From Paracoccaceae bacterium (GTDB lineage: Bacteria > Pseudomonadota > Alphaproteobacteria > Rhodobacterales > Rhodobacteraceae): a DNA stretch of 50,187 bases. How positions within the stretch are numbered: the stretch's first letter is position 1; every line of letters begins with the position of its first letter. Both the position numbers and the translations under genes were made by a program. Where the stretch lies: NCBI GenBank assembly GCA_020628545.1, contig JAHDEX010000017.1:18769-68955 (forward strand), given 5' to 3'. Below, piece by piece: positions 18,278 to 28,006 of this stretch. Below the pieces are notes generated by a model. That model made no database searches. It saw only the letters and a list, made by a program, of their open reading frames with translations, and was not told where the DNA came from.

Positions 18278-19609
18278 CTACCAGTTTTCCTTGAACCACT
18301 TCACCGCGCGCCGAAATGATTTCGACGGATCGCGGTCCGTTGGGATCTCAAAGTCCCACCACTCGTCCTGCGGATTGGCCGCAAAAAGCGTCATGCCAAC
18401 AGCAGCCGAGAACGCCGGTCCTGTCGCCGCCTGCGGAAGCCCCTGCACGCGGAGTGGTCTCCCAAGGCGCACTTGCTGGCCGAGAACCTTGGATGCCAGA
18501 CCGTCAAGTCCGGGGATCTGGCTACCGCCGCCTGTCAACACGATCTGTTGCGAAGGCAGGTGTTCAAAACCGGCCGCATCCAGCCTGATCCGCACCTCTT
18601 CAAGTATCTCTTCGACTCGCGGCCGCATAATCCCGATCAGCTCTGCCCGACTCACTGTGCGCCGGTCATGTTCCCAATCGCCGGTGTCGCCACCGATCTC
18701 GATCATCTCCCGGTCATCCATGCCCGTCGCAACAACGCCGCCGTAGAACGTTTTGATTCGTTCTGCAGTCGCTGTTGGCACTTGCAGCCCCATGGAAATG
18801 TCAGATGTCACATGGTCACCGCCCATCCGCACCGCATCACCATAGATCATGTGCTTCCGCATGAAGACGGAAATCCCGGCAGAGCCGCCGCCCAGATCAA
18901 TACAAGCCGCGCCCAGCTCCTGCTCATCCTCGACCAGCGATGCCATCGCCGAGACGTAAGCCGACGACGCCAGCCCCGCGACCTCCAGATCACACCGGCG
19001 AATGCAGAAGAACAGGTTCTGGATCGCCAAGGCATCCACCGTCAGCATATGCATGTCAGTGGCAAGCGTGTTGCCCACCTGCCCGCGCGGATCCGCAAGG
19101 CCGGAGCGATGATCAATCGCAAAGTTCACGGGCTGCGCATGCAGCACCTCCCGGTCTTCGCCGTAGTCGGGTACGTCACATGACGCCATCACCTGTGCGA
19201 CATCAGATTCCGTCACCGCCGTACCGTCCAGATCAAGCGACCCGTCCAACCCGTAAGACCGGGGGTGCGCACCGGAGAAACAGACTAGGACATGATCCAC
19301 ACGGACCTGCGCCATCTTCTGCGCCGCCTGCACGGCAGTCCGTATCGCACGCTCCGTCTCTTGCATCGCGTTCACTTCGCCGAAACGAACCCCGCGCGAC
19401 CGCGTGGTCGCCGCCCCGATCACCCGGAACGACGATTGCCCAGCCATTGACCCGATCCCTTCGGCCTCGATCACCGCCGCGCCATCGAAACGCAGCACTA
19501 GACAGGCAATCTTGGATGTCCCCACATCCAGCACAGCCACAACACCCCGTTGCATCGCCGCTTTGCGCATTTGGCGCATGGCCCTTTGGCTTTCGTACAA
19601 GTCCCGCAT
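18278..19609 (-). CDS. ftsA: Cell division protein FtsA
   Basis: FtsA is the actin-fold protein that tethers FtsZ to the membrane. The 443 residues show the ATPase phosphate-1 motif LDVGTSKIACLV near residue 27, a second phosphate loop CIDLGGGSAGISV, adenosine motif ILTGGGSQIPGL, and a C-terminal basic amphipathic helix FRRAVKWFKENW for membrane binding. The ATG overlaps the ftsQ stop by one base (TAATG), so translation is coupled. Confidence 0.98.
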   Translation of the reverse strand: MRDLYESQRAMRQMRKAAMQRGVVAVLDVGTSKIACLVLRFDGAAVIEAEGIGSMAGQSSFRVIGAATTRSRGVRFGEVNAMQETERAIRTAVQAAQKMAQVRVDHVLVCFSGAHPRSYGLDGSLDLDGTAVTESDVAQVMASCDVPDYGEDREVLHAQPVNFAIDHRSGLADPRGQVGNTLATDMHMLTVDALAIQNLFFCIRRCDLEVAGLASSAYVSAMASLVEDEQELGAACIDLGGGSAGISVFMRKHMIYGDAVRMGGDHVTSDISMGLQVPTATAERIKTFYGGVVATGMDDREMIEIGGDTGDWEHDRRTVSRAELIGIMRPRVEEILEEVRIRLDAAGFEHLPSQQIVLTGGGSQIPGLDGLASKVLGQQVRLGRPLRVQGLPQAATGPAFSAAVGMTLFAANPQDEWWDFEIPTDRDPSKSFRRAVKWFKENW

Positions 19610-20520
19610 TAATTGATGTCCCCTCTACCACTCGCCCGGCGCAGTGCGTTGGCTGCGTCAGACGACATGCGCAAAACCGGCCTCATCGGATTGCGCATAT
19701 CCACCGCGGCAATATCGCGGCTTAGCATGTCTTTTGTGTCATTGATGACGATCATCCGGTCGAGTGCCGCAACCGGGTTCTCCTCTGGCAGCATCAACCG
19801 GATGTTGCCTTCAAGAACGACGTCCCACCGCCGTTCCCCCATGCGCACCAACGCGCGCACGTCTTCCTTGATCGGGTTTGCCGTCCGGAACAGCGCCAGC
19901 GCTTCCTCCAGATGGGCATAGGCCCCCTTGCCCGCAATCAACGGCAGATCCCGTCGCGCAGCGCGTGTTTCGATGATGCCTGAGACGACCTTGTCTTCGT
20001 CGATCAGCCGTAGTGTTTCGTTCTCGCGCCAGACCGCGACCGGAACGCGGGGCACGATATCAACTTCCAACACACCGCCATCGCCGACCCGCACACTGGC
20101 GTGCTTGACGGCGTAAAGGTCCTCAACCGTCGCCCGCATCTCTTCCAGATCAAGGTCGAAAGACGAGACGGGGAATTCGATCGGGAGCATTGTCTGAACA
20201 TCAGCAACCGTCTGCTCATCAGCGCCGATGACGTCGAGGCTGGTCAAGGTGAACTCAGGCCGGTTCTGGAACGCCTCCTGCACCTCAGCGATCTTGCCCG
20301 TCACAAGCGCCCGGTTTTCAGGCTTGGATGTCCAGACCCCGGCGATGATCCCCACTAGCAAGAGCGGAGTTCCGATCCGCAGCGTCGTCCTGACGCCACG
20401 CGTCAGCATCCAGCGTTGCCAACGGTAGCGCCACTTTGACGGCGCGGGATCGCGCGGGGCGCGCTTCAACGTCTTGCGGGCGGCACGTTCATAGGGATGA
20501 CGCTTGATCAACGATCGCAT
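19609..20520 (-). CDS. ftsQ: Cell division protein FtsQ
   Basis: FtsQ is a bitopic inner-membrane divisome protein linking early and late division proteins. A basic cytoplasmic head ([17 protein letters not shown]), one membrane helix near 54-72 ([13 protein letters not shown]) and a POTRA domain beginning [15 protein letters not shown] are visible. The start is ATG 20520, with GGAGG 7 nt upstream lying inside the end of ddl; 303 residues. It overlaps ddl by 13 nt and ftsA by 1 nt. Confidence 0.95.
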   Translation of the reverse strand: MRSLIKRHPYERAARKTLKRAPRDPAPSKWRYRWQRWMLTRGVRTTLRIGTPLLLVGIIAGVWTSKPENRALVTGKIAEVQEAFQNRPEFTLTSLDVIGADEQTVADVQTMLPIEFPVSSFDLDLEEMRATVEDLYAVKHASVRVGDGGVLEVDIVPRVPVAVWRENETLRLIDEDKVVSGIIETRAARRDLPLIAGKGAYAHLEEALALFRTANPIKEDVRALVRMGERRWDVVLEGNIRLMLPEENPVAALDRMIVINDTKDMLSRDIAAVDMRNPMRPVLRMSSDAANALRRASGRGDIN

Positions 20521-21434
20521 GACGCATCCTCCACCAGCCAGCGGCACAAGGCCGGAAAGTCTATGCCCACATGCGCCGCCTGCTCTGGCGCGAGCGACGT
20601 TGGCGTCATCCCCGGCTGCGTATTCGTCTCAAGCAGCATCAGCCCTGGCAGGCCCGCCGCCTCATCCCAGCGAAAGTCTGTCCGGCTCATGCCCCGGCAC
20701 CCCAATGCCTGATGCGCCCGTAAGGCGTAGTCCTTACAGGCATTGAAAATCTCAGTTGGAACCTCCGCCGGGATCACGTGCCGCGATCCGCCATCGGCAT
20801 ACTTCGCATGATAGTCGTACCAGCTGTCGGTAATAATGTCGGTTACCGTCAGCGCCCGATCACCCAGCACCGTGCAGGTCAGTTCCCGGCCTGGCACGTA
20901 GGCTTCCACCATCACTTCATCTGGCATATCGCTCGCAAGCTGCGGCGGGCCGTTTGGGTTTTCGCCGACAATATATATTCCGACGGACGACCCTTCGTTA
21001 TAGGGCTTCACCACGTAAGGCGGCTTCATCACGTGATCGGCTGACACTTCCTCTGCAGTTGCGATCTGTGATGGCGCGCACGGCAACCCAGCCGCGCGAT
21101 AGACGTCCTTCGTCCGCAACTTGTTCATCGTCAGCGCGGACGCGAGCACGCCCGAGTGGGTATAGGGGATTTTCAGCCACTCCAGCATCCCCTGAATACA
21201 ACCGTCTTCGCCCCACCGCCCATGCAGCGCGTTGAAGACAACGTCTGGTTTGATTTCCTGAAGTTGAACGGCAAGCGCCGCGCTGGTCTGCTGACCTGCG
21301 TCGACCTCGATCACCTCACATCCCGCGACCCGCAAAGCTGCTGCGCACTCCGCACCTGACGACAACGACACCTCGCGCTCAGCCGAGGGACCGCCCATCA
21401 GGACCACAACTTTCGGGTTTGCCCTGCTCGACAT
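20508..21434 (-). CDS. ddl: D-alanine--D-alanine ligase
   Basis: Ddl joins two D-Ala using ATP, making the dipeptide that MurF adds to the precursor. The 308 residues show [15 protein letters not shown], the [16 protein letters not shown] segment, the glycine loop NEGSSVGI, and the metal-binding [10 protein letters not shown] near the C-terminus, all typical of ATP-grasp Ddl. The ATG at 21434 is chosen from two in-frame candidates (the other a GTG at 21446). It sits between murB and ftsQ as in many dcw clusters. Confidence 0.97.
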   Translation of the reverse strand: MSSRANPKVVVLMGGPSAEREVSLSSGAECAAALRVAGCEVIEVDAGQQTSAALAVQLQEIKPDVVFNALHGRWGEDGCIQGMLEWLKIPYTHSGVLASALTMNKLRTKDVYRAAGLPCAPSQIATAEEVSADHVMKPPYVVKPYNEGSSVGIYIVGENPNGPPQLASDMPDEVMVEAYVPGRELTCTVLGDRALTVTDIITDSWYDYHAKYADGGSRHVIPAEVPTEIFNACKDYALRAHQALGCRGMSRTDFRWDEAAGLPGLMLLETNTQPGMTPTSLAPEQAAHVGIDFPALCRWLVEDASCDR

Positions 21435-21451
21435 ACCCACCGCCACTTTCG

Positions 21452-21467
21452 CGGGGCTTGTGCCCCG
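21452..21467. repeat. Hairpin in murB-ddl spacer
   Basis: CGGGGC-TTGT-GCCCCG, a perfect 6-bp stem 18 nt upstream of the ddl start. No T run. It could sit close to the ddl ribosome site in the mRNA and tune its translation; that is inference. Confidence 0.35.
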
Positions 21468-21502
21468 TCATTCTTGCCCGTTTTTGGGCTTTGGTTTCGG
21501 GC

Positions 21503-22429
21503 CTAGCTGACTGTCCGCTCACCGACCCGTTTGATTTCCCACTCTAACGTGATGCCCGCGTGATCGTAAACCTTTTTCCGAACCGCCTCGCCCAGATCTT
21601 CAAGGTCCGCCGCGCTCGCCCCGCCCGCATTTGTCAGGAAGTTCGCGTGCATCTCGTTCATCACAGCACCACCCAGCGTCGCACCCCGCATCCCCGCGTC
21701 TTCAATGACCTTCCAGGCCTTCAGCTCGTGGGTGTCATCGGCCTGCCCGGTTGAGGAAAATCCTGCCGGGTTCCGAAATGTTGACCCGGCCGTACGATCC
21801 TTCGTCGGCTGCGTCTCATCCCGCTTGGCAAGCTGATCGTCCATCCGCTGCTTGAGGGCCGCCGCGTCACCGGCAGGAGGAGTCAGTCTTGCCGCCACAA
21901 TCACCGCGCCCTCCGGCAACGCGCTCTGCCGGTACTGCAAATCCAGATCAGCCGCTTGCACTGTGCCCCGCGACCCATCGCGATACACAACATCCACTGA
22001 CGCCAGCACATCCGCCATATAGGTGCCGTAGCATCCGGCGTTCATCCGCACCGCACCACCGATACTTCCCGGGATCGTGCGCAGAAACGTCAGGTCCAGT
22101 CCCGCATCCGCCGCCTTGCGCGCCACATGCGCATCAAGTGCCGCAGCACCCGCCACAACATCATCACCAACCTCAATCCCGTTAAAGCCACGACCCAACC
22201 GGATCACCACACCGCGGATGCCACCATCCCGCACGATCAGGTTCGATCCCACCCCCATCGGGAAAACCGGGACGTCGGGGTCCAAGGCCGCGAGAAAGGC
22301 AGAAAGATCATCTACGTCAGCTGGCTGGAACAAGACGTCCGCAGGCCCACCCACGCGCAACCACGTGAGGTCATTGAGCGGACGATCAGCGGTCAGCATA
22401 CCGCGCACTTCGGGCAATTCAAAATCCAT
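21503..22429 (-). CDS. murB: UDP-N-acetylenolpyruvoylglucosamine reductase MurB
   Basis: MurB reduces the enolpyruvyl group with NADPH and FAD to give UDP-MurNAc. FAD-binding segments [13 protein letters not shown] and [18 protein letters not shown] are clear, and [13 protein letters not shown] plus the C-terminal [15 protein letters not shown] with its catalytic-type Glu region (LEWEIKRVG) follow the type II MurB pattern. The 308 residues are usual. It lies downstream of two small membrane-protein genes rather than right after murC. Confidence 0.97.
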   Translation of the reverse strand: MDFELPEVRGMLTADRPLNDLTWLRVGGPADVLFQPADVDDLSAFLAALDPDVPVFPMGVGSNLIVRDGGIRGVVIRLGRGFNGIEVGDDVVAGAAALDAHVARKAADAGLDLTFLRTIPGSIGGAVRMNAGCYGTYMADVLASVDVVYRDGSRGTVQAADLDLQYRQSALPEGAVIVAARLTPPAGDAAALKQRMDDQLAKRDETQPTKDRTAGSTFRNPAGFSSTGQADDTHELKAWKVIEDAGMRGATLGGAVMNEMHANFLTNAGGASAADLEDLGEAVRKKVYDHAGITLEWEIKRVGERTVS

Positions 22430-22459
22430 GCCGCCTGTTACAGCGGCACAGGCCGACTG

Positions 22460-22741
22460 TCACCCTTCCCGATCAGCCTTAGCCTTGTACAAACCGACGC
22501 AACTTCCAATCGCGAATGCAACAGCCGTGGGCAAGCAGACGAAAAGCAGAACGACGGTATACGTAATCGACTCGAGGCCCGGCGCGTCCGCCTCCAACCC
22601 GCCCATAGTAAGCGAAAAAACTCCCAGAACCGCCCACAATCCAAAGAGCGCCACGCCGTGAAAGTAACGCGCGACATAGTATGACCCGGCGATCGCACCC
22701 GCAAAAAGCGCGAGAAGGAGAAGAAATGCCACAATTTCCAT
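22460..22741 (-). CDS. Small inner-membrane protein, unknown
   Basis: 93 residues with three predicted membrane helices (about 4-24, 30-47 and 59-80) and a short basic/acidic tail (KAKADREG). No family recognised. The ATG at 22741 has AGGTG 7 nt upstream; an in-frame ATG at 22777 has none. A 93-nt AT-rich spacer upstream holds a pair of palindromes (22758-22801), so unlike its neighbours this gene probably has its own regulated promoter. It lies 30 nt before murB. Confidence 0.75.
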   Translation of the reverse strand: MEIVAFLLLLALFAGAIAGSYYVARYFHGVALFGLWAVLGVFSLTMGGLEADAPGLESITYTVVLLFVCLPTAVAFAIGSCVGLYKAKADREG

Positions 22742-22757
22742 ATCAGAACACCTTTCT

Positions 22758-22801
22758 TGAACATTGTTCATTTTCATATAGCAAGAAATGAACGTCGTTC
22801 A
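22758..22801. promoter_or_regulatory. Two TGAAC-N3-GTTCA palindromes 31 bp apart
   Basis: TGAACATTGTTCA at 22758-22770 and TGAACGTCGTTCA at 22789-22801 are the same palindrome with different central triplets, 31 bp centre to centre (about three helical turns). They sit 17-60 nt before the small membrane-protein ATG in an AT-rich spacer. This looks like a dimer operator bound cooperatively. It is not the alphaproteobacterial SOS box, which is a direct repeat GTTC-N7-GTTC. Confidence 0.5.
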
Positions 22802-22834
22802 ATAATTGATTTTCTGACGTTAGGTCAAAGGCGC

Positions 22835-23128
22835 TTAGGAATCGTATCCTCCATGCCGCCGCCGGTAGATCAACCACCCCAAAAGCCCACCGGCGATACA
22901 GCCAAGCGTGCCGGGCAAAAACACCAGCATCGTCCCCGACATGGCCCCTACCGGATCCACGCCAATCCACCGTGTTGCGGCAAACATGCCAAAGGCCAGC
23001 AAAGCGGCGAAAACACTGAACAATGTTAGCGGATACCCTACCTTCCCGCGCTGCATCCACATCGTGCAAAGCGCAAAGGGAACTAGGGCTGATGTGACCA
23101 TAAGAGCAAGGACAAGAAAGTCCGCCAT
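22835..23128 (-). CDS. Small inner-membrane protein, unknown
   Basis: 97 residues with three hydrophobic segments (4-24, 33-53, 66-86) and a basic C-terminus (YRRRHGGYDS). No family recognised. The ATG at 23128 is 4 nt after the stop of the DUF2484 gene, so it is likely on the same mRNA; the ribosome site is weak (GGA further upstream). Its position in a mur/fts operon suggests, but does not show, an envelope role. Confidence 0.75.
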   Translation of the reverse strand: MADFLVLALMVTSALVPFALCTMWMQRGKVGYPLTLFSVFAALLAFGMFAATRWIGVDPVGAMSGTMLVFLPGTLGCIAGGLLGWLIYRRRHGGYDS

Positions 23129-23132
23129 CCCA

Positions 23133-23384
23133 CTAGTTCCGCGCAAACTGCTGTTTGATCCAGCGGCTCAGATAAATCACCGGCCACCGCAGGACCGACA
23201 TGCCCGCCGCCAAGACCACCAGAGCAATCCAAGGCCCGTTCTGATAAGTCACCCAGCCGAGCAGCGGCACACCGACAGCGATCAGGAAATAAGCCCGCCG
23301 CCAGTGGTTATCGTTCGAGGGGATCATGGCCAGTACATTCGCCACGATCAACCACAGCGCCGCACATGCAAGCGAGAGTGTCAT
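23133..23384 (-). CDS. DUF2484 family membrane protein (second copy)
   Basis: 83 residues, three membrane helices, with the family pattern: [21 protein letters not shown], then a short NHWRR loop and VLRWPVIYLSRWI at the end. DUF2484 proteins are known to me only from Rhodobacterales dcw clusters and have no established function. The ATG overlaps the stop of the first DUF2484 gene by 4 nt (ATGA), so the pair is translationally coupled. The two copies share layout but clearly differ in sequence. Confidence 0.88.
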   Translation of the reverse strand: MTLSLACAALWLIVANVLAMIPSNDNHWRRAYFLIAVGVPLLGWVTYQNGPWIALVVLAAGMSVLRWPVIYLSRWIKQQFARN

Positions 23385-23659
23385 TCGGGTACTTCTTTCT
23401 TCAATTCATCCGGCAACGCAGGCTCCTGCCCCCGCGCCTTTGCCAGAAAATACTTCAGCGGATTACGAAACATCGACACGAATGCAAACAACCCAATCAC
23501 ACCAAACCACCACCCGTAGTCATAGGCGAGCCAAACGATCAGAACCGGAGCCGCAATCAGCAGCGCCACCCCGGGTGTGTACTGCCGCTGCATCGGGAGC
23601 ATGGCTGTGATGGCCGAGGCGAGGACCCAAGGGCAGGCGATGATCGCAGAAAGGGTCAA
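23381..23659 (-). CDS. DUF2484 family membrane protein (first copy)
   Basis: 92 residues: [20 protein letters not shown], then [12 protein letters not shown], a Trp-rich helix ([15 protein letters not shown]), [15 protein letters not shown] and an acidic tail. The layout mirrors the adjacent copy. The start is a TTG at 23659 whose TTGA overlaps the murC stop, with GGAGA about 10 nt upstream; no ATG fits, and a longer in-frame start would run deep into murC. Such a TTGA junction implies coupled translation from murC. Confidence 0.82.
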   Translation of the reverse strand: MTLSAIIACPWVLASAITAMLPMQRQYTPGVALLIAAPVLIVWLAYDYGWWFGVIGLFAFVSMFRNPLKYFLAKARGQEPALPDELKKEVPE

Positions 23660-25053
23660 GTTTTCATCTTCTCCGGCAAAGCGTTTGCCCAAGCCGAAAT
23701 CGTCCCGGCTCCCAAACACACCACCATATCCCCCGGGCGGGCTTGCTCGCGGATCAGGCGTACCAGATCATCCTCGCTCTCCACCGCCCGCGCATGCCGA
23801 TGCCCGTGGGCGATCAGCCCGTGAACCAGATCATCACGCCCCGCGCCCGGAATCGGGTCTTCTCCTGCGGCGAAGATATCCGAAATCCCCACCACATCCG
23901 CGTCGTTGAAGCAGGAGCAGAACTCCTCGAAGTGGTGCGAAAGCCGCGTATACCGGTGCGGCTGATGCACAGCGATCACCCGACCATTCGTGGCCTGCCG
24001 TGCTGCTTTGAGTACGGCTGCAATTTCTACCGGATGGTGGCCGTAGTCGTCGATGATGGTCACCCCATCAATCTCCGCCACTTTCGTAAAGCGCCGGTTG
24101 ACGCCACCGAAGCCTTCCAAAGCTGCTTTGATCTCGGCCTTCCGCATCCCCAGATGCCGCGCCACCGCCACCGCCGCCAAGGCGTTGGAAACGTTGTGGT
24201 CCCCCGGCATTGGCAAGGTGCACCCTTCGATCACGTCGTCTTCGGCCTGAAGCGCGACATCAAAAAAGGCTGAGCCGCCAGAGTAGGTCAAGTTGATCGC
24301 CCGCACGTCGGCTTGTGCGTTGAAGCCAAAGGTCGTCACCCGCCGATCGCGGATTTTACCCACGAGCGATTGCACCTCCGGATGGTCAGTGCAGCATACG
24401 GCAAGGCCGTAGAACGGAATGTTCGACGTGAAGTCGAGGAACCCCTGGCGCAAGTTCTCAATCGTACCCCAATGCTCCATATGCTCAGGGTCGATGTTGG
24501 TGACAATCGCGATGGTCGCAGGCAGGCGATTGAACGTGCCGTCGCTCTCGTCGGCCTCCACCACCATCCATTCGCCCTGCCCCATGCGGGCGTTGGAACC
24601 ATAGGCGTGGATGATCCCACCATTAATGACGGTCGGATCAATGCCGCCTTCGTCCAGAAGCGCCGCAACCATCGTGGTGGTCGTCGTCTTCCCATGCGTT
24701 CCCGCAACCGCAATGTTCGACTTAAGACGCATCAGCTCCGCCAGCATCTCCGCACGCCGCACCGCGGGCAGACCGGCGGCGCGCGCTGCATCCAGCTCTG
24801 GGTTACCCGGTTTGATCGCAGAGGAGATCACAACTACTTCCGCGCCTTCTAGATTCTCTGCCCGCTGCCCTTCAAAAATCACAGCCCCCATGCCTTTCAG
24901 CCGGTCGGTAATCTTAGAGGCCTTAAGGTCAGACCCCTGTACCTGATAGCCATGTTCGATCAGCACCTCGGCGATGCCCGACATGCCAATGCCCCCAATC
25001 CCCACAAAGTGGATCGGACCAACGTCGAGCGGCAGTTTGGTTGCGGCGTTCAT
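23656..25053 (-). CDS. murC: UDP-N-acetylmuramate--L-alanine ligase MurC
   Basis: MurC adds L-Ala to UDP-MurNAc, the first Mur ligase step. The N-terminal Rossmann segment [16 protein letters not shown] (16-31), ATP loop GTHGKTTTT (118-126), the ADESDGTF motif and HQPHRYTRL mark it. The start MNAATKLP at ATG 25053 (465 residues) matches family starts; an ATG at 25074 overlapping the murG stop by 4 nt is possible. It is read after murG and coupled to the DUF2484 genes. Confidence 0.97.
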   Translation of the reverse strand: MNAATKLPLDVGPIHFVGIGGIGMSGIAEVLIEHGYQVQGSDLKASKITDRLKGMGAVIFEGQRAENLEGAEVVVISSAIKPGNPELDAARAAGLPAVRRAEMLAELMRLKSNIAVAGTHGKTTTTTMVAALLDEGGIDPTVINGGIIHAYGSNARMGQGEWMVVEADESDGTFNRLPATIAIVTNIDPEHMEHWGTIENLRQGFLDFTSNIPFYGLAVCCTDHPEVQSLVGKIRDRRVTTFGFNAQADVRAINLTYSGGSAFFDVALQAEDDVIEGCTLPMPGDHNVSNALAAVAVARHLGMRKAEIKAALEGFGGVNRRFTKVAEIDGVTIIDDYGHHPVEIAAVLKAARQATNGRVIAVHQPHRYTRLSHHFEEFCSCFNDADVVGISDIFAAGEDPIPGAGRDDLVHGLIAHGHRHARAVESEDDLVRLIREQARPGDMVVCLGAGTISAWANALPEKMKT

Positions 25054-25070
25054 AACGGGACTTCCATCCA

Positions 25071-26171
25071 TCATTTCGTGACCTCCGGGGCGTTTGCCAG
25101 ATTTTCGACTAAAGAGACAAGGCGGGATGTGGCGTCTGGCACGCTGACATTGACCGCGGCATTGGCCATTTGCGTGGCGCCTGTCGGGTTTGTCAGGATG
25201 CGCGAGATTTCAGTGGCCAGGTTCTCGGGGGTGAATGTATCCTCGGGCATCAACGTCGCCGCCCCAGCTTCGACCAGCTGGCGCGCGTTCGCGGTCTGCT
25301 CATCCCGGATCGCAATTTTCAACGGCACCCAGATCGCAGGCCGCCCGATGATGCTCACGTCAGCAACCGTTGAAGCGCCGGATCGCCCGATAAACAACTG
25401 CGCCTCCGCCAGCCTGTCGGGGACGTCATGAATGAAAGGCATCACATCCGCTGATATGCCCGCCTCATCATAAAACGCCGCGACCCGGGCCTGATCTTCC
25501 TCACGGGCCTGCTGCACCATGCGGATATTCTTGCGCACCTCGTTGGGCAGCTGGGCAATCGCCGCTGGCACCACATCTGAAAGGATCCGCGCGCCTTGCG
25601 ACCCGCCCATCACCACAATCGACATCGGGTAGTCGCCTGGCGGAATGTAAGGCGCAGCTGCGCGGTCCAGTATGACCTGTCGCACGGGGTTACCGACATG
25701 TTCGCCCACGACACCTGCCGGCAATTCCGTCGGCCACGTCCCGCAGGCGATCTTGTCAACGCGTTTGGCAAACAGCTGGTTCACCCGCCCCAGCACACCA
25801 TTCTGTTCGTGGATCATTCGAGGCAGTTTCAAAAGCCAAGCCGCTGCCATCGCCGGGATCGCAGGATAGCCGCCAAAGCCCACGACAATCGCAGGCTGTT
25901 CTTGCTTCATCCGCGCGCGCGCCTGCATGACGCCTGCCATAATCTGAAACGGCACTTGCAGCTTCGCGGCAATCCCGCCTCGCGCGAAAGTTGCCGAGGA
26001 CACCTCTACAATCTCGACCGCATCGGGAAACCCACCCGCATACCGCGCCCCGCGCGCATCTGTGGACAGACGCACCCGCCAGCCCTTTGCCAGCAAGGCC
26101 TCTGCCAAAGCCTGCGCCGGAAACATGTGCCCGCCCGTGCCGCCTGCCGCGATGATGGCGAGCGGCGCCAT
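25071..26171 (-). CDS. murG: UDP-GlcNAc:lipid I transferase MurG
   Basis: MurG adds GlcNAc to lipid I, giving lipid II, at the inner face of the cytoplasmic membrane. GT28 features are the glycine loop GGTGGH (10-15), a second Gly-rich loop [14 protein letters not shown], and the donor-binding [13 protein letters not shown]. The 366 residues are typical. The ATG overlaps the ftsW stop by one base (TAATG). Confidence 0.98.
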   Translation of the reverse strand: MAPLAIIAAGGTGGHMFPAQALAEALLAKGWRVRLSTDARGARYAGGFPDAVEIVEVSSATFARGGIAAKLQVPFQIMAGVMQARARMKQEQPAIVVGFGGYPAIPAMAAAWLLKLPRMIHEQNGVLGRVNQLFAKRVDKIACGTWPTELPAGVVGEHVGNPVRQVILDRAAAPYIPPGDYPMSIVVMGGSQGARILSDVVPAAIAQLPNEVRKNIRMVQQAREEDQARVAAFYDEAGISADVMPFIHDVPDRLAEAQLFIGRSGASTVADVSIIGRPAIWVPLKIAIRDEQTANARQLVEAGAATLMPEDTFTPENLATEISRILTNPTGATQMANAAVNVSVPDATSRLVSLVENLANAPEVTK

Positions 26172-27337
26172 TAGAAGCTCCGCCGCCCAAGTACGTCACT
26201 GAGTTCCGTCTGCGGCCTGCTCCGGGTCAGCGCGAAGAGCATGCCCAATGCAATGCCCCCCGCGATCAACGACGAACCACCGTAAGACACAAACGGCAGC
26301 GTCATCCCCTTCGCGGGCAACAGCCGTACAGCCACACCCATGTTGATAAAGGCCTGAATGCCAAAGGCACAGGTCAGGCCCGTCCCGGCCAGCCGGATGA
26401 ACGGGTCACGTTCCTTCATCAGCCGGGTCAGCGAGCGCACCACGATCACGGCATAAAGCGCGATGATCAGCAGCACACAGATCAGCCCGTATTCCTCTGC
26501 CGCAACAGCGATGATGAAATCCGTGTGCGCATCGGGCAGCGACCATTTCACCTGCCCCTCGCCCACACCCACGCCAAACAGGCCACCTTCACGGATCGCG
26601 TTGGTCGCGTAGCCAAGTTGCGTGGTCGGATCGACCTCGGGTGACAGGAAGCCGTCAATCCGGCGCGCAAAATGCTCTGAGTTGCCGTAAGCCACCGTGC
26701 CTGCTGCCACGACAAGGATCGCGATACTCAAGAGCAGCGTCATCGGTGCGCCGCCCACAAAATACATGACCGACCAGGCAAAGAGGATCAGGCTCGCCTG
26801 TCCAAAGTCAGGTTGAAACGCGAGGAAAAGGCAAATCGTGACCGTCAAAGCGAAGGAATAAAGCCGCCCAGGAGGGCCACCGATCTGCTGACCCGCAGCC
26901 AGCATCCAGGCCGCCGTGACAACAAACAAAGGCTTCAGAAATTCTGAAGGCTGGAGCGATGCGAAACCAAGCGAATACCACCGCACCGCCCCTTTTCCAA
27001 AGTCGGTGCCAAACAGCGGCAATAACGCCAGTGCGGCAAAGGCGGCAGCAAACCCCATGACTGCCAGACGTCGCACCATCTGCGGCGTCATCATCGAGAC
27101 CGCAACCATGCAACCCATCGCCATGAAGCCGTAGATCGCCTGCCGCGTCACATAGTGGAACGGGGCAAGGTTGTTTTTGGCGGCAAGCGGCGGTGAAGAG
27201 GCAAGGCCCAGCATCAAACCGATCCCAAACAGGATCAGGATGCAGCACATGCTCCACCGATCAATCGTGCGCCACCAACGGGGAAGAATTGGGTCGCCGG
27301 TTTGCACCGGGACCGTGCCATAGACCATCTCAGTCAT
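26171..27337 (-). CDS. ftsW: Septal peptidoglycan polymerase FtsW
   Basis: FtsW is the SEDS glycosyltransferase that polymerises lipid II at the septum with FtsI. The 388 residues hold about ten membrane helices; characteristic segments are [20 protein letters not shown], the large periplasmic loop around [13 protein letters not shown], and [13 protein letters not shown] near the end. The catalytic Asp of the family aligns with the QPDFG motif or the following loop. It leads the ftsW-murG-murC block, with 132 nt upstream to the GNAT gene that could hold its own promoter. Confidence 0.97.
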   Translation of the reverse strand: MTEMVYGTVPVQTGDPILPRWWRTIDRWSMCCILILFGIGLMLGLASSPPLAAKNNLAPFHYVTRQAIYGFMAMGCMVAVSMMTPQMVRRLAVMGFAAAFAALALLPLFGTDFGKGAVRWYSLGFASLQPSEFLKPLFVVTAAWMLAAGQQIGGPPGRLYSFALTVTICLFLAFQPDFGQASLILFAWSVMYFVGGAPMTLLLSIAILVVAAGTVAYGNSEHFARRIDGFLSPEVDPTTQLGYATNAIREGGLFGVGVGEGQVKWSLPDAHTDFIIAVAAEEYGLICVLLIIALYAVIVVRSLTRLMKERDPFIRLAGTGLTCAFGIQAFINMGVAVRLLPAKGMTLPFVSYGGSSLIAGGIALGMLFALTRSRPQTELSDVLGRRSF

Positions 27338-27469
27338 GGGTTACCGCTCACTGCCTTTGTCCGCCCGTTTTCCGGGTCTGTGGACAAGGTGTAGCGCGAA
27401 AGTTGCGGTGATTCTACTGATTTTTGCGCAGGAAATATTCCGGCGGGTCCTCGCGCAGAAGCACGACGG

Positions 27470-27949
27470 TCACTCCGCAGTCGGGAGGCTTTTCTTGAAC
27501 CCTGTGTGAGACGGCTCATACCCCAGTCGCCTATAGAACCGATGCGCGCCCGCTCGACTGTTGTGCGACATGAACTGGATCAGGACAGCACCGCTGGCCG
27601 TCGCACGCGCCTCAACATCTGCCATCAGTGCGGCACCAAATCCGCGTCCACGCAACGCGGCTGCGACACGCACGCCCTCAATATGCGCTCGACTGGCGGC
27701 ACTGAGGGACAATCCGTGGATGAGCGTCATCTGATAACATGCGACAACGACTTGATTTATCTCTCCCACGATCAAGTGATTCACGCCTGATGTCGTCAAC
27801 CGATCAAACTGATCTTCCGCCGCCGCAAGACTTGGCGCGTCCGTCGGCCGCACACTGCCCTCAGCCAAGAGTGCCACAATGGCGGCGAGGTCTGACTTTC
27901 GCGCGACACGAAACTGTAGGCTGTCAGTATCTTGATTAATCGCCGTCAC
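27470..27949 (-). CDS. GNAT family N-acetyltransferase
   Basis: About 159 residues of the GNAT fold: FRVARKSDLAAIVALLAEG at the start, the acetyl-CoA loop RVAAALRGRGFGAALM, and NSRAGAHRFYRRLGYEP at the end. The substrate is unknown. No ATG is in frame upstream; GTG 27949 (with GGGG 7 nt before it), GTG 27967 and TTG 27997 are candidates, so the N-terminus is uncertain. It is the only minus-strand gene of the block between murD and ftsW and stands divergent to the esterase gene. Confidence 0.85.
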   Translation of the reverse strand: MTAINQDTDSLQFRVARKSDLAAIVALLAEGSVRPTDAPSLAAAEDQFDRLTTSGVNHLIVGEINQVVVACYQMTLIHGLSLSAASRAHIEGVRVAAALRGRGFGAALMADVEARATASGAVLIQFMSHNSRAGAHRFYRRLGYEPSHTGFKKSLPTAE

Positions 27950-28006
27950 ATGCGCCCCGTCATTCACCCCACTTGACCAAAGCGAGAATGCAGGCAAGCT
28001 GCAACG

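Noticed and set aside
22758..22801. SOS (LexA) box
   Set aside because: Alphaproteobacterial LexA binds direct GTTC-N7-GTTC; these are palindromes with a 3-nt centre.
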